Assembly (NCBI RefSeq): GCF_037095755.1
Contig: NZ_JBAWKJ010000001.1
Span: 685,001-749,000, forward strand
Length of the DNA stretch: 64,000 nucleotides
Direction of reading: 5' to 3'
From: Sphingopyxis sp. CCNWLW2
GTDB lineage: Bacteria > Pseudomonadota > Alphaproteobacteria > Sphingomonadales > Sphingomonadaceae
Below, piece by piece: positions 1 through 9,737 of the stretch (position 1 is its first letter; every line of letters starts with the position of its first letter). The notes under the pieces were generated by a model. That model searched no databases. It was not told the origin of the DNA and saw only the letters and a program-made list of their open reading frames with translations. Made by a program: the position numbers and the translations under genes.

Positions 1-1
1 G

Positions 2-112
2 GTGATAGCGACGCGCGACGGCGGCCGGACCGAGGAGCGCGTGACCGAGGGGCTGTTCACCTTCGTCGCGCTCGACGAGAATCACCGGCCGCGCGCGCTG
101 CCGCCGGTCTGA
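2..112 (+). CDS. Acyl-CoA thioesterase, hotdog fold (3' end only)
   Basis: Only the last 36 codons and the TGA are present; the gene begins outside the window. The reading frame ends with a segment containing TEGLFTFVALDENHRPR, which matches the C-terminal strand of YciA/ACOT-type acyl-CoA thioesterases, where a T-E-x-x-F-T-F-V-A-L-D motif followed by basic and proline residues is characteristic. Such enzymes hydrolyse acyl-CoA to free acid and CoA in the cytoplasm. It converges on the DUF4139 gene that follows, with an 8-base gap. The family call rests on this short tail only. Confidence 0.6.
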   Translation: MIATRDGGRTEERVTEGLFTFVALDENHRPRALPPV

Positions 113-120
113 CGGGCGGC

Positions 121-1701
121 TCAGCCGCCTTTCATCTTTTGCCGGAAAGTCTGAACGAGGCTGTCGTTCGCGGGAACGCGCACGCGCCACACCCAGCTGC
201 TGCCCCGCCGTTCCCACCCTTCGGGCGCGGGATCGAGCGCGAAGGGAATCAGCATCTCGATCTCCGCATCGAAGGGCCGGGCGTTGGTTATCTTGACCTG
301 CCAGAGCTTGTAATCCGGATCGGCATCGTTCTTCACAACGGTCAGATATTGCACCGCCGGACTTAGACCGAGGTCATAATCGACGCGTTCGTCCTTTGCC
401 TTGTCGCCGATCTTTGCCTCACCGACGAGCAGGCGTCGCCCGCCGATCGTCTCAAAAACCGTCACCGCACCGGCGGGCAGCGCGAGGCCCAACCCATCGG
501 ACTCGCGGTTCTGGACACGCAATTGCATGGAGAGCGGCTGAAGCCGGTTCGCCATGAAATCATAAAGCGTCGCCGCATAAAGCTGCTCGACCGCAACCTT
601 GTCCTTCGCGAGCAGCGCGACCTGCTTCTGCCCCTTCGCCGACACATCGACGCGAAAGGGGATGCGATAAAATTTGAGATCGCCCAGATCCTCGGCCGGC
701 GGCGGGGGTGGTGGAGGCGGCGCCGGGGCGGCCATCATCGGCGGTGGAGGCATCCCGCGATCGCGGCGCTGCGCCGTCACGATCACCTCAGCGGCGGCAC
801 TCTCATCATAGCTCTGCTCGAACTCGATGATCGGCGGCAGCTCCCACAGGGGATGCGTGCTCGTGATGTCCATCGGCCAGCACTTGAGCACCAGCGGCCC
901 CGGGGTGCTGCGCGGCAGCGGCGGGCTGTACATCTTGTTGAGGCGCCCCGCGATCACGTTGAGCTGCGCGCCCGGGAAACTCGTCACCCCGCCGTTCGCG
1001 ACGGTGATCCAGCCGGTCAGTCCCAGCGTCTTTCCGTCGGTACCGCGATCGGCGACATAATTGGCGGCCCAGTCGAACCCTTCAGCGAGATAGAGGAGTT
1101 GCACCTTCACCGTCCGCGCCGCCTTGCTCTCGACGAGCACCGACAGCGTCGGCTTGGCCGAAAGATCCTTGGGCACGCGAGGATAGAGCATCCGCTCGGG
1201 CAGGCCCGAACAGGCGAGCGCCTCGACTCCGGCGGCCGTCTGGACGATCACCCCGCCGTTCGGCCCCGACTGGATCACCGCGTCCTGTTCGACCACCTTT
1301 CCGGTGGCGAGGCTAGTGCGCCGCAAGGTGACGCTGCGTTTGAGATAGGCATCGACGAGTCCGGCGGGCGACAGCAACCGCGCATCGCGATTCTTTTCAA
1401 CGACGCCTTCGAGCAAGCCGCTGAGCACCGCGGTTTCGGGCAGCAACCCCTCGGCCACGCCTTCGAATCGCAGCACCGACATCCCGGCGGGCAGTGTGAC
1501 GGTGCGCGTTTCGGTGATGAAGGCGAAGCCCTGCGGCCAGTTCGGGTCGATCGGCCCGCCGCCGCGCGACGGCGCGCGATAGACGGTGACCGCGGCATCG
1601 TCGATTTTGGTCGACACGGTGACCGGCGCCGAAGCCTGGGCAAGCGCGGGCGCCGGCGTCAGCAGCCCCGCGACCCACAGCAGCAGCGGCCAGGCCCGCA
1701 T
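121..1701 (-). CDS. DUF4139 domain envelope protein with proline-rich loop
   Basis: This 526-residue protein has a signal peptide (about residues 1-21, ending ALAQA), so it should act in the envelope. It aligns by eye along its length with the gene just upstream: a conserved N-terminal beta region (residues 28-110), a middle region with NYVAD and GWITVANGG motifs (about 215-240), and a C-terminal beta region typical of DUF4139. Unlike its neighbour it has an insertion at about 260-340 containing the TonB-box-like stretch EVIVTAQRR (305-313) followed by a run of prolines (318-335). It lies 10 bases downstream of the second DUF4139 gene and is probably cotranscribed. DUF4139 proteins have no settled function; relatives in the MuiA group are linked to surface polysaccharide phenotypes. 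Confidence 0.75.
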   Translation of the reverse strand: MRAWPLLLWVAGLLTPAPALAQASAPVTVSTKIDDAAVTVYRAPSRGGGPIDPNWPQGFAFITETRTVTLPAGMSVLRFEGVAEGLLPETAVLSGLLEGVVEKNRDARLLSPAGLVDAYLKRSVTLRRTSLATGKVVEQDAVIQSGPNGGVIVQTAAGVEALACSGLPERMLYPRVPKDLSAKPTLSVLVESKAARTVKVQLLYLAEGFDWAANYVADRGTDGKTLGLTGWITVANGGVTSFPGAQLNVIAGRLNKMYSPPLPRSTPGPLVLKCWPMDITSTHPLWELPPIIEFEQSYDESAAAEVIVTAQRRDRGMPPPPMMAAPAPPPPPPPPAEDLGDLKFYRIPFRVDVSAKGQKQVALLAKDKVAVEQLYAATLYDFMANRLQPLSMQLRVQNRESDGLGLALPAGAVTVFETIGGRRLLVGEAKIGDKAKDERVDYDLGLSPAVQYLTVVKNDADPDYKLWQVKITNARPFDAEIEMLIPFALDPAPEGWERRGSSWVWRVRVPANDSLVQTFRQKMKGG

Positions 1702-1711
1702 CGCTTGGACC

Positions 1712-3097
1712 TCAGTACCGCGAATCGAATGTTACGGTCAGATCGACCTTGCCGTTCGCGGGCACCGGCACCTGCCATTCGATCCGATCGGCCGAAATGC
1801 GCTCGCCCTTCAGGCTTTCGTCGCTGATGCGGACGTCGCCATAAAGCCCGTCCTGTGCAAGCAGCACGGTCACCGGCGAAGGCCGCGCGTTGCTGACGAT
1901 GTACTTCATCTTGGTCACCCAGCGCGAATCGCCCTTGCGCGTGCGCGACACGACGGTGGGCTGGACCTTCACGTCGAAGGCATCGCCGGTGCGCAGCGAC
2001 ATGGCCGAGCCCATCGGGGTATGACCGATCTGGTTTTCGCCGATGAACTGCGGGTCGCCGCGCGCGTCGCGCATATAGACGCGAATCGTGCCCGCAGGCA
2101 GCTGGTCGCCGAGCCCGCCCTGCCGTGAGGTCGAGAAGCGCAGCACGCTCGCGGTGCTCACCGGCTCGTTGTTGCTGCCGAGCCAGCGATTGACATATTC
2201 ATAGGTCGAGCGCGCGGGCGCGCCCTTCACATCGAGGAAACTCACCTGCTTCTGCTGCGCGTTGGCGATCGTCGTCCGCTGCGCGAGCGGATAGAGATAA
2301 TAGTCGCCGAGCCGTTCGCGGTCGTTCGATTCGGTGCCCGCCGAATCCATCGCGCCCGACATCTGGCGGAAACCGCCACCGCCGCCCGGACTGCCCGCGA
2401 CAAGCAAGGTGCGTGCATTGCTGAAGGTTGTGCCCGTGCTGTTGGTCAGCGTCACCCAGCCCTGAATATCCATCGCGCCCTTTGCGGCGTCGAACAGCGC
2501 GACATAGTCGGCGGTCCAGCCAAGGTTCGGGGTGAGATAGGACAGCCGCGCCGGGACGGTGCCGCCATTGGCGGCATCGACCGTCACCGACAGCGTCGGG
2601 CGCGCGCGCAAATTGGGCGGCAACCGGTCGAATACCGCACGCACCGGTAAGCCGTCGTCGCGCAGCACCTCGATCCGTTCGCCGATCTGAAGCACGATGC
2701 CGCCGTTCGCGGCGAGCACCTTTGCGCGCTCGGTGCGCTCGGCGCCCGTCGCGGGGTTTGTGCGGACGAGCGTGATCGACTGGCCGACCGCCTTGTCCAT
2801 CAACTTGTCGGGGGTGAGCAGGTCGAAATCGAAATTCTGTTCGACGATCCCGATGCCGGGACCCGACAGCGTCACCGTTTCGGGGCGGATGCGCGCCGAC
2901 ACGTCGGGGAATTCGATGCGGTTGCGCCCAGCGGTGACGCTGAGCTGGCGGTCGTCCTGCACGAGCGACTGGCCATTATTATAGATGGTGACCGCGACGT
3001 CGCCCTGCGCGTTGCCCGTCGCGGCGTCCTGCGCAAAAAGGGCGGTCGACGTCCCGCCGACGAGCAGCGGCAAACAGGCCAGGGCCAACACGCGCAT
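1712..3097 (-). CDS. DUF4139 domain envelope protein
   Basis: This 461-residue protein starts with a hydrophobic signal (residues 1-22, ...STALFAQ). The remainder is predicted all-beta, with motifs shared with the downstream paralogue: VAVTIYNNGQSLV near the N terminus, LSYLTPNLGWTADYVA and GWVTLTNSTGTTFSNA in the middle, and a C-terminal VPVPANGKVDLTVTF strand. The DUF4139 assignment is a family-level match; function is unknown. The ATG lies 6 bases after a GGGGAGG ribosome site, which sits in the 3' arm of a terminator-like hairpin, so both transcription read-through and translation may be controlled there. The next gene in the same direction is the second DUF4139 paralogue. Confidence 0.78.
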   Translation of the reverse strand: MRVLALACLPLLVGGTSTALFAQDAATGNAQGDVAVTIYNNGQSLVQDDRQLSVTAGRNRIEFPDVSARIRPETVTLSGPGIGIVEQNFDFDLLTPDKLMDKAVGQSITLVRTNPATGAERTERAKVLAANGGIVLQIGERIEVLRDDGLPVRAVFDRLPPNLRARPTLSVTVDAANGGTVPARLSYLTPNLGWTADYVALFDAAKGAMDIQGWVTLTNSTGTTFSNARTLLVAGSPGGGGGFRQMSGAMDSAGTESNDRERLGDYYLYPLAQRTTIANAQQKQVSFLDVKGAPARSTYEYVNRWLGSNNEPVSTASVLRFSTSRQGGLGDQLPAGTIRVYMRDARGDPQFIGENQIGHTPMGSAMSLRTGDAFDVKVQPTVVSRTRKGDSRWVTKMKYIVSNARPSPVTVLLAQDGLYGDVRISDESLKGERISADRIEWQVPVPANGKVDLTVTFDSRY

Positions 3098-3131
3098 AAA
3101 AAACCTCCCCGCAGGATATCCCGCGGGGAGG
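3098..3131 (-). terminator. Hairpin with U-tract that also contains the ribosome site of the next gene
   Basis: Read on the minus strand, CCTCCCCGC (3123-3131) pairs with GCGGGGAGG (3104-3112), closed over a 10-base loop, and is followed by TTTTTT (3098-3103) and directly by the ATG of the DUF4139 gene at 3097. It looks like an intrinsic terminator for the DUF4167 gene. Its 3' arm GGGGAGG is also the only Shine-Dalgarno sequence available to the DUF4139 gene, so folding would hide that site. Confidence 0.65.
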
Positions 3132-3173
3132 CTATGTCATGCGAATCGGAAAAACCAGCGTGAAATCGCTGGC

Positions 3174-4103
3174 TTATTCGGCCGCTTCGACGTCGGTGTT
3201 GCGCGTCGCCAGCGTGCGGCGCGTGCGGCGCGGCTTGGCGGCGGGCGCTTCGTCCGCGGCATCGCTTTCGGCGGCGCGTTCGGGGCGACCGATCGCGGGC
3301 GGCAGGACGGCGGTGTCGATCCCGGCACCACCATTGTCGCCGCTGTCTTCCTGACGCGGACGGCGGGCCGGGCGGCGCGCGGGACGCGGAGCGGGTTCCT
3401 GCTCGGCGGCTTCTTCGCGCACGGCGGGAGCTTCGCTGCGATCATTGCGATCGCCCTGCGCTTCGTCCTCATCGCGGTTGCGGACGGGGCGGGCGCGGGC
3501 CGGCTGGCGGTTGCCGCGATTGTCATCGTCGCGGTTGCCGCGCGGTTCGCGATTGCCGCGATTGTCGTCGTCACGGTCGCCGCGCGGTTCGCGGTTGCCG
3601 CGATTGTCGCGCTGACCGCGGTCACCCCGATCGTTGCGGTCGCCCCGATCGTTACCACGATCGTTCCGCTCGCCGCGGTCGTCGCCATTGTCGCTGTCGT
3701 CGCGGCCGGTGTCGGCTTCGAAATCGCCGTCGGTATCGTCGTGGCCGTCGAAATCCTCGACGCCGCGAATCTCGCGGCTGCGGTCGTGGCTGCGTTCCTG
3801 TCCGTTCGCCGCGGCCTTTTCTTCCTGGCGGGCGCGGAAGTCGCTCACGACGCGGAAATAATGGTCGGCGAACTGCAGATAATATTCGGTCTGGACCCGG
3901 TCGCCGGCAAGCTGCGCGTCGCGCGCGAGGTTGCGGTACTTCTCGATCATCTGGGCGCCGTTGCCGCGCGCGCGGCTGTCGATGCGGTTGGCCTGGTCGA
4001 CACCGCCGCGCCCACCCGACTGCGGCCGATTATTGTTGTTGCTGTTGTTGTTACGGCCGCGACGGCGACCGTTCTGTCGGTTGTTCATGTTCAACTGAGA
4101 CAT
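3174..4103 (-). CDS. DUF4167 domain protein, disordered RGND-rich
   Basis: This 309-residue protein has an Asn/Arg/Gly-rich N-terminal 40 residues, then a compact helical segment (about 43-98, MIEKYRNLARDAQLAGDRV and YYLQFADHYFRVV) that matches DUF4167. The rest is low complexity: Asp/Gly/Arg/Asn from 115 to 215 with a 14-residue tandem repeat, and an acidic Arg/Ala/Pro tail. In alphaproteobacteria DUF4167 genes commonly follow prfA-prmC, as here, which suggests a link with translation or RNA handling; the basic RGG-like composition would fit RNA binding, but this is inference. A terminator-like hairpin follows the gene. Confidence 0.8.
   Translation of the reverse strand: MSQLNMNNRQNGRRRGRNNNSNNNNRPQSGGRGGVDQANRIDSRARGNGAQMIEKYRNLARDAQLAGDRVQTEYYLQFADHYFRVVSDFRARQEEKAAANGQERSHDRSREIRGVEDFDGHDDTDGDFEADTGRDDSDNGDDRGERNDRGNDRGDRNDRGDRGQRDNRGNREPRGDRDDDNRGNREPRGNRDDDNRGNRQPARARPVRNRDEDEAQGDRNDRSEAPAVREEAAEQEPAPRPARRPARRPRQEDSGDNGGAGIDTAVLPPAIGRPERAAESDAADEAPAAKPRRTRRTLATRNTDVEAAE
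3522..3605 (-). repeat. 42-bp tandem repeat inside the DUF4167 gene
   Basis: Two consecutive 42-base units encode NRGNREPRGDRDDD and NRGNREPRGNRDDD (residues 167-180 and 181-194), differing by one residue, and a third partial unit NRGNRQP follows. The preceding 40 residues are made of shorter NDRGD/NDRGE units. The length of this segment is likely to vary between strains by slippage. Confidence 0.8.
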
Positions 4104-4364
4104 CCTGTCGATAAGCTAATAAGCTACGCCAACCCCTTTTGGCCGACCGCGCCACCCGCGCGTCGTGCCCGCGCTCCTTGCGCGGTTCTTGCCCTTTACC
4201 GCTTGCACCGGACCCCACGGTCCCGCGCCAGCATCGTAAGTGGGAAGCAGACCAGCCGGACCAGTATCGATGCTGTTCGCATCGCCAAAGGGACCCCGAT
4301 CAGGTCTGTGAGCCCGCCCCTACCGCGCTTTTTAGCGGAAACCAAGCAAATTCTTGTAGGGCCG

Positions 4365-5189
4365 TCAGGCGCGGGTCAGCAAAAGCGCCCTGTCGCGGCC
4401 GCCCAGATCCTGTCTGCAGGCGACCTTGAACCCCGCGGTTTCGGCGAGCTCACGAACCGAGATATGTTGCGTGTGCCCGATTTCAAGGGCCGCGAGGCCG
4501 CCGGGCGCCAAAAGGCGCGGCAAATCGGGAATGATCCGCCGATAGTCGTCGAGTCCGTCGGCGCCGGCGAAAAGCGCGCCAGCGGGCTCGTGACCGGCGA
4601 CGTCGGGCATCAGGGCTTCGGAATCGGCAATATAGGGTGGGTTGCAGAGGATGAGGTCGAACTGGCCATCGATTCCCGCGCCCCAATCGCCGACCCGGAA
4701 TTCGCTGCGATCCGCCAAACCCAGCGCATCGGCATTGGCGCGCGCATAAGTCAGCGCCACCTCGCTCGCGTCGATCCCCAGCCCCGTCGCGCGCGGCCAT
4801 TCGGCCAGCGCCGCATGGAGCAGGGTTCCGGGTCCGGTGCCCAGATCGAGCACATGGCGCGGCGCGCCATCTCCGAAATGCCGGGCCGCCGCTTCGATCA
4901 GCGTCTCGCTATCCGGTCGCGGAATCAGCACGCCGGCGCCAACCGCCAGCCGAATCGTCCAGAAATCGCGGTAGCCGACGATATAGGCGACCGGCTCGTG
5001 CCGCAGCCGCCGTTCGATTAGCGCCGCGAAACGCTCGGGCACGGCAAAACGCGCCGGGTCGAGCAGCAACGCCTGCCGCTCGACGCCCAGCGCATGCGCC
5101 ATCAACAGTTCGGCATCAAGGCGCGGGGTGTCGGACACCGCCGCCAGCCGCTGCGCCGCATCGCGCAGCGCGGACGCGAAGTCAGTCAC
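4365..5189 (-). CDS. prmC: Release factor glutamine methyltransferase PrmC
   Basis: This 274-residue enzyme N5-methylates the glutamine of the GGQ motif in class I release factors, using S-adenosylmethionine. The SAM-binding motif DLGTGPG (about residues 112-118) and the catalytic NPPY motif (in [11 protein letters not shown]) are intact, and the N-terminal helical substrate domain (residues 1-75) is present, giving the normal family length. The start is GTG at 5187-5189 and overlaps the last 8 bases of prfA, its substrate gene, so the two are translationally coupled in a hisS-prfA-prmC operon. About 260 bases without a recognisable gene separate it from the DUF4167 gene. Confidence 0.95.
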   Translation of the reverse strand: MTDFASALRDAAQRLAAVSDTPRLDAELLMAHALGVERQALLLDPARFAVPERFAALIERRLRHEPVAYIVGYRDFWTIRLAVGAGVLIPRPDSETLIEAAARHFGDGAPRHVLDLGTGPGTLLHAALAEWPRATGLGIDASEVALTYARANADALGLADRSEFRVGDWGAGIDGQFDLILCNPPYIADSEALMPDVAGHEPAGALFAGADGLDDYRRIIPDLPRLLAPGGLAALEIGHTQHISVRELAETAGFKVACRQDLGGRDRALLLTRA

Positions 5190-6249
5190 CCAATCCCGCC
5201 AGCCGCTGCGCCTGATCCTCGGCGATCAGCGCGTCGATCAGCTCGTCCATCGCGCCCTCGATGATCTCGGGCAGGCGGTGGAGCGTCAGGTTGATGCGGT
5301 GGTCGGTCACGCGCCCCTGCGGGAAATTATAGGTGCGGATGCGTTCGGAGCGGTCGCCCGACCCGACCATCGACTTGCGCGCCGACGCCTCGGCGCTGTG
5401 GATCTTCTCGCGTTCCAGATCATAGAGCCGTGCGCGCAGAACCTGCATCGCCTTGGCGCGATTCTTGTGCTGGCTGCGCTGGTCCTGCTGGATCACGACG
5501 AGCCCCGACGGGATATGCGTGATGCGGATCGCCGAGTCGGTGGTGTTGACGTGCTGGCCGCCGGCGCCCGATGCGCGGTATATATCGATCTTGAGGTCAC
5601 TGTCGTTGATCGCGACGTCGACTTCCTCGGCCTCGGGCAGCACCGCGACGGTCGCGGCGCTGGTGTGGATGCGCCCCTGGCTTTCGGTCGCGGGGACGCG
5701 CTGGACGCGGTGGACGCCGCTTTCGAACTTGAGCTTCGCGAACACGCCCTGCCCCGTCACCGACGCGACGACTTCCTTGTAGCCGCCCATTTCGGCCTCG
5801 TTCGCCGAGATCACTTCGACCTTCCAGCCCTGCCCGTCGGCGTAGCGGCTGTACATGCGCAGCAGGTCGCCCGCGAACAGCGCCGCCTCGTCGCCGCCGG
5901 TCCCAGCGCGGATTTCGAGCATCGACGCGCGCGCGTCGGCGACGTCCTTGGGGAGCAGCCTGATCGCAAGATCATGCTCGGCGGCGGGCAAAGCCTCTTC
6001 GACCGCGGCAAGCTCTTCGGCCGCCATCGCCTTCATTTCGGGATCGGCGAGCATCTCGTTCAGTGAGACGATTTCGCCGCGCAGCCGCACAACCTCGCGC
6101 GCCGCGGTCGCGACGGGTTCGAGCTCGGCGAACTCCTTCGATGCCGCGACGAAATCGGCAGGCGCCATATCGCCCGTCGCCATGCGCGCCTGCAACGCGG
6201 CATGACGCTCGATGATGGCGTCGATCTGTCTTTCGGAAACGTTGGCCAT
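5182..6249 (-). CDS. prfA: Peptide chain release factor 1
   Basis: This 355-residue RF1 recognises UAA and UAG stop codons and triggers hydrolysis of peptidyl-tRNA on the ribosome. The catalytic GGQ loop is present (GAGGQHVN), as is the RF1-type recognition tripeptide in the [13 protein letters not shown] segment and the GGDEAALF motif of domain 1. Length is normal. Its ATG shares one base with the TGA of hisS (TGATG), and its end overlaps prmC by 8 bases, indicating coupled translation of all three genes. Confidence 0.97.
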   Translation of the reverse strand: MANVSERQIDAIIERHAALQARMATGDMAPADFVAASKEFAELEPVATAAREVVRLRGEIVSLNEMLADPEMKAMAAEELAAVEEALPAAEHDLAIRLLPKDVADARASMLEIRAGTGGDEAALFAGDLLRMYSRYADGQGWKVEVISANEAEMGGYKEVVASVTGQGVFAKLKFESGVHRVQRVPATESQGRIHTSAATVAVLPEAEEVDVAINDSDLKIDIYRASGAGGQHVNTTDSAIRITHIPSGLVVIQQDQRSQHKNRAKAMQVLRARLYDLEREKIHSAEASARKSMVGSGDRSERIRTYNFPQGRVTDHRINLTLHRLPEIIEGAMDELIDALIAEDQAQRLAGLGD

Positions 6250-7496
6250 CAGAGTGCGCGAATAATCGCGTCGACCTTTATCGTCAGCTCGCTGTCGCCG
6301 CGAATGTTCGTGTAAGTCTCGCCGTCGCGCGTACCGATAGCAATCAGGGCGCGCGCCGGAATCTTCCCAGCCTTGTCGAAGCGTTTGCGCGGCGAACCGG
6401 TCGCGACGATTTCAGTTGCAAGTCCCTTACTCCGCATCGCGGCGAGAATTTTCATCGCGTAGGGAAGCAGACTATCGTCCTCGACCGCGATGACCGCGTC
6501 GAGCTGGGTGTCGATCACATCGTCGGCAAGCAGCATCGCCAGCCGCTCGATCCCGGCCGCCCAGCCGACCGCGGGGGTCGGCGGCCCACCGAGATTCTCG
6601 ATCAGCCCGTCATAACGCCCGCCGCCGAGCACAGTGCCCTGCGCCCCCAAGCGATCGGTGACGAATTCGAACGCCGTGTGGCGATAATAGTCGAGCCCGC
6701 GCACCAGCCGCGCGTTGCGCTCCCACGCAACGCCCGCGGCGTCGAGGCCGGCGGTCACCGCGCCAAAGAAATCCTGCGCTTCGCTCGTGAGGAACGCGTC
6801 GATGTCGGGCGCGCTGTCGGCGATCGGGCGGTCCTTCGGATCCTTGCTGTCGAGGATGCGCAGCGGGTTCTTGTCGAGCCGCGCGAGACTGTCTTCCGAC
6901 AGCTCACCGCGATGCGCTTCGAAATGCTCGACCAGCGCCGCGCGCCAGCCGTCGCGGCTCGCCGCATCGCCGAGCGTGTTGAGCGTCAGCGTGACGCCTT
7001 CGGATATGCCGAGCTCTTTCAGAAGCTGGTCGGCGAACACCAGCAGTTCGGCATCTGCCAGCGGGCTGTCGCTGCCGAGCACTTCGGCGTCGAGCTGGTG
7101 GAACTGACGATAACGCCCCTTTTGCGGGCGCTCGTAACGGAACAGCGGGCCTTGCGTCGCGACCTTCAGCGGCGCGAACTGCTGCCAGCCGTTGGTGATA
7201 TAGGCGCGCGCGATCCCCGCGGTGAATTCGGGGCGCAGCGTGATCGATTCGCCGCCGCGATCCTCGAACGAATACATTTCCTTCGACACGACATCGGTCG
7301 TCTCGCCCAGCGAGCGCGCGAACACCGCGGTCGGCTCGATCACCGGCACCTCGACGCGCTTGTAGCCATAGAGGCGGCGCACGCGTTCGAACGTCTCGAC
7401 GACATGCGCGAAACGGTCGGCGAAATCGCCGAGCATGTCCTGGGTGCCGCGCACAGCCTGCGGCGTCGGGATTTTCGCGCTTTTGTCCTTGCTCAT
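6249..7496 (-). CDS. hisS: Histidyl-tRNA synthetase
   Basis: This class II aminoacyl-tRNA synthetase (415 residues) charges tRNA-His. Motif 1 ([18 protein letters not shown] region), motif 2 ([20 protein letters not shown]) and the His-specific motifs [14 protein letters not shown] and [14 protein letters not shown] are intact, followed by the C-terminal anticodon-binding domain. I chose the ATG at 7494-7496 ([20 protein letters not shown]) because the conserved family start begins there; the frame stays open for 36 more codons upstream but that part is unrelated and runs into the divergent M61 gene. It is the first gene of the hisS-prfA-prmC operon. Confidence 0.95.
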   Translation of the reverse strand: MSKDKSAKIPTPQAVRGTQDMLGDFADRFAHVVETFERVRRLYGYKRVEVPVIEPTAVFARSLGETTDVVSKEMYSFEDRGGESITLRPEFTAGIARAYITNGWQQFAPLKVATQGPLFRYERPQKGRYRQFHQLDAEVLGSDSPLADAELLVFADQLLKELGISEGVTLTLNTLGDAASRDGWRAALVEHFEAHRGELSEDSLARLDKNPLRILDSKDPKDRPIADSAPDIDAFLTSEAQDFFGAVTAGLDAAGVAWERNARLVRGLDYYRHTAFEFVTDRLGAQGTVLGGGRYDGLIENLGGPPTPAVGWAAGIERLAMLLADDVIDTQLDAVIAVEDDSLLPYAMKILAAMRSKGLATEIVATGSPRKRFDKAGKIPARALIAIGTRDGETYTNIRGDSELTIKVDAIIRAL

Positions 7497-7591
7497 GCGC
7501 GGCGCATCTAATGGTTTTTCGTCGAAAGGCAAAGTGCGCTTGCAGAGCCGCCGCTGGACCTCGCCCACGTTTCGCGGCAGAGGTGCTGCCC

Positions 7592-9526
7592 ATGAAAAAA
7601 GCACTGTTCGTCGCAGCGGCGGTCATCGCCGCACCCATCGCCTTTTCGCCCGCCAGCGCCCAGGACGGCAACAGCCGCCCCCAGCCGGTCGTCCAGCCGC
7701 TGACGATCCCGCTGCCCGCCGACAAGCCCTATCCGGGCATAATGCAGCTCAAGGTCGACGCGACCGACTTTGCGCGCGGCATCTTTCATGTGCGCCAGAC
7801 GATCCCCGTCGCGAAGGCGGGCAAGCTGACGCTGCTCTACCCCGAATGGTTGCCCGGCAAGCACGCGCCGCGCGGCGCGATCGCCGAGATGGCGGGGTTC
7901 AAGGCGAGCGCGGGCGGCAAGCCGCTGAGCTGGACGCGCCAGCCGACCGATGTCTACGCCTTCGACGTGGACGTGCCCGCGGGCACGAAGAGCATCGACG
8001 TCACCTTCGATTTCCTGTCGCCGACGCGCACAAGCGAAGGCCGCGTCGTCGTCACCCCGGCGATGATGAACCTGCAATGGGAACAGGTCAGCCTCTATCC
8101 TGCGGGCTATTTCACCCGCGCGATCCCGGTGCAGCTCGAAGTCACGCTGCCTGATGGCTGGACCGGCGCGTCGGCGCTCGACGGGCTCAAGGTTTCAGGC
8201 AACCGCTACAGCTTCGCGCCGACCAATTACGAGGTGCTGATCGACAGCCCGATGTTCGCGGGGAAATTTTTCCGCAAATGGGACCTCGGCAACAAGGTGA
8301 CGCTCAACGTCGTCGCCGACGAGCCCAAATATCTCGAGGCGAGCCCTGATCATATCGCGCGCCACGCCGCGCTGGTGTCCGAAGCGATCGCATTGTTCGG
8401 GGTGCGGCATTTCGACCGCTATGAATTCCTGCTCGCGCTCACCGAAGAACTCGGCGGCATCGGGCTCGAGCATCATCGCAGCAGCGAGAACAGCCGCGCG
8501 ACCGACTATTTCACCAAATGGAACGACAATGACAGCGAACGCGGGCTGCTGCCGCACGAGCTGACGCACAGCTGGAACGGCAAATACCGCCGCCCCGACA
8601 AGATGTGGACCCCCGACTATCGCACCCCGATGCAGGACAATCTGCTCTGGGTTTATGAAGGCCAGACGAGCTTCTGGGACCTCGTCCTCGCCGGCCGGTC
8701 GGGGATGCAGTCGAAGGAGATGGTCCTCGCCGAATGGGCGACGAACGCCGGCAATTACAGCGTCCAGCCGGGGCGCCAGTGGCGTTCGGTCGAGGACACG
8801 ACGCTCGACCCGATCATCGCGGCGCGCAAGGCCAAGCCCTTTGCGAGCTGGTCGCGCAGCGAGGATTATTACAACGAAGGATCGCTGATGTGGCTCGACG
8901 CCGACATGCTGATCCGCCAGGCGACGAACAACGCCAAGAGCCTCGACGATTTCGCGCGTGCTTTTTTCGGCGGGCGCGAGGGCGACTGGGGGCAGGACAC
9001 CTATGATTTCGACGATGTCGTCGCGGCGCTGAACGCCGTCCATCCTTATGACTGGGCAAGCTTCCTGCGCGAACGCATGCAGGCAAGCGGGCGGACGGCG
9101 CCCACCGGCGGGATCGAGCGCGCGGGATACCGCCTCGTCTGGCGCGACGCGCCCAATGTCTATGACCGCGACCGCATGGCGCAGGCGAAAAACGCCGACC
9201 TCACCCATTCGCTGGGGATGACGATCGACAAGGACGGCGTCGCGACCGGCATCCTGTGGGACGGCCCGGCATTCAAGGCCGACATCGTCAACGGAACGAA
9301 GATCGTCGCGGTCGACGGGCTGAGCTATAGCCGCGAGCGGATCGAAGCCGCGATTCGCGCCGCGACCGACGCCAAGACCCCCGTACGCCTGCTCGTCGAG
9401 CGCGGCGGGCGCTATCGCAATATCGAGATCGACTATCACGCCGGGCTGCGCTGGCCGCATCTCGAAAAGACCGCCGCTGGCCCCGACTGGTTCGACCGGC
9501 TGCTGGCGGCGAAGCGCCAACTCTAA
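7592..9526 (+). CDS. M61 family metallopeptidase with PDZ domain
   Basis: This 644-residue exported zinc peptidase starts at the ATG 7592 behind an AGAGG ribosome site; the signal peptide runs to about residue 23 (SPASA-Q). The zinc site HELTH is at residues 322-326, within [15 protein letters not shown], the signature of glycyl-aminopeptidase-like M61 proteins, and a C-terminal PDZ domain (about 535-615, with [20 protein letters not shown]) is visible. Family members cleave N-terminal Gly or Ala from peptides; here it is probably periplasmic. It is divergent from hisS with 95 bases between the starts, and a palindromic repeat begins 2 bases after its stop. Confidence 0.88.
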   Translation: MKKALFVAAAVIAAPIAFSPASAQDGNSRPQPVVQPLTIPLPADKPYPGIMQLKVDATDFARGIFHVRQTIPVAKAGKLTLLYPEWLPGKHAPRGAIAEMAGFKASAGGKPLSWTRQPTDVYAFDVDVPAGTKSIDVTFDFLSPTRTSEGRVVVTPAMMNLQWEQVSLYPAGYFTRAIPVQLEVTLPDGWTGASALDGLKVSGNRYSFAPTNYEVLIDSPMFAGKFFRKWDLGNKVTLNVVADEPKYLEASPDHIARHAALVSEAIALFGVRHFDRYEFLLALTEELGGIGLEHHRSSENSRATDYFTKWNDNDSERGLLPHELTHSWNGKYRRPDKMWTPDYRTPMQDNLLWVYEGQTSFWDLVLAGRSGMQSKEMVLAEWATNAGNYSVQPGRQWRSVEDTTLDPIIAARKAKPFASWSRSEDYYNEGSLMWLDADMLIRQATNNAKSLDDFARAFFGGREGDWGQDTYDFDDVVAALNAVHPYDWASFLRERMQASGRTAPTGGIERAGYRLVWRDAPNVYDRDRMAQAKNADLTHSLGMTIDKDGVATGILWDGPAFKADIVNGTKIVAVDGLSYSRERIEAAIRAATDAKTPVRLLVERGGRYRNIEIDYHAGLRWPHLEKTAAGPDWFDRLLAAKRQL

Positions 9527-9527
9527 A

Positions 9528-9655
9528 ATCCTCCCTGCCGCGCAGCGGTGGGGAGGGGGACCGTTCGCGAAGCGAATGGTGGAGGGGTCGGCGCCATACC
9601 CCCTCCGTCAGCGCTTCGCGCTGCCACCTCCCCATGCCTGCGGCACAGGGAGGAT
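9528..9655. repeat. 128-bp palindromic intergenic element with 10-bp terminal inverted repeats
   Basis: ATCCTCCCTG (9528-9537) and CAGGGAGGAT (9646-9655) are perfect inverted repeats bounding the element. Inside are further nested palindromes: GTTCGC-GAA-GCGAA at about 9563-9576, GCGC-TTC-GCGC at 9611-9620, and G-rich and C-rich arms on either side. It fills most of the gap between the M61 gene and ppa. The TTCGCGAAGCGAA core recurs in the stem-loop cluster at 35881. It resembles a REP/MITE-type extragenic element; no open reading frame is inside. Confidence 0.7.
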
Positions 9656-9737
9656 CTTGCACGCCCTTCGCCCCTCGACTTTTGGCTCTTTCCGGCGCTA
9701 AAGGCGCGCGCGATTCAAAAACACAAAAGGATCTCCC

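Noticed and set aside
2985..5021. Long open frame on the plus strand opposite the DUF4167 and prmC genes
   Set aside because: It runs antisense to two recognised genes, has an Ala/Val-rich translation caused by codon bias, and shows no domain.
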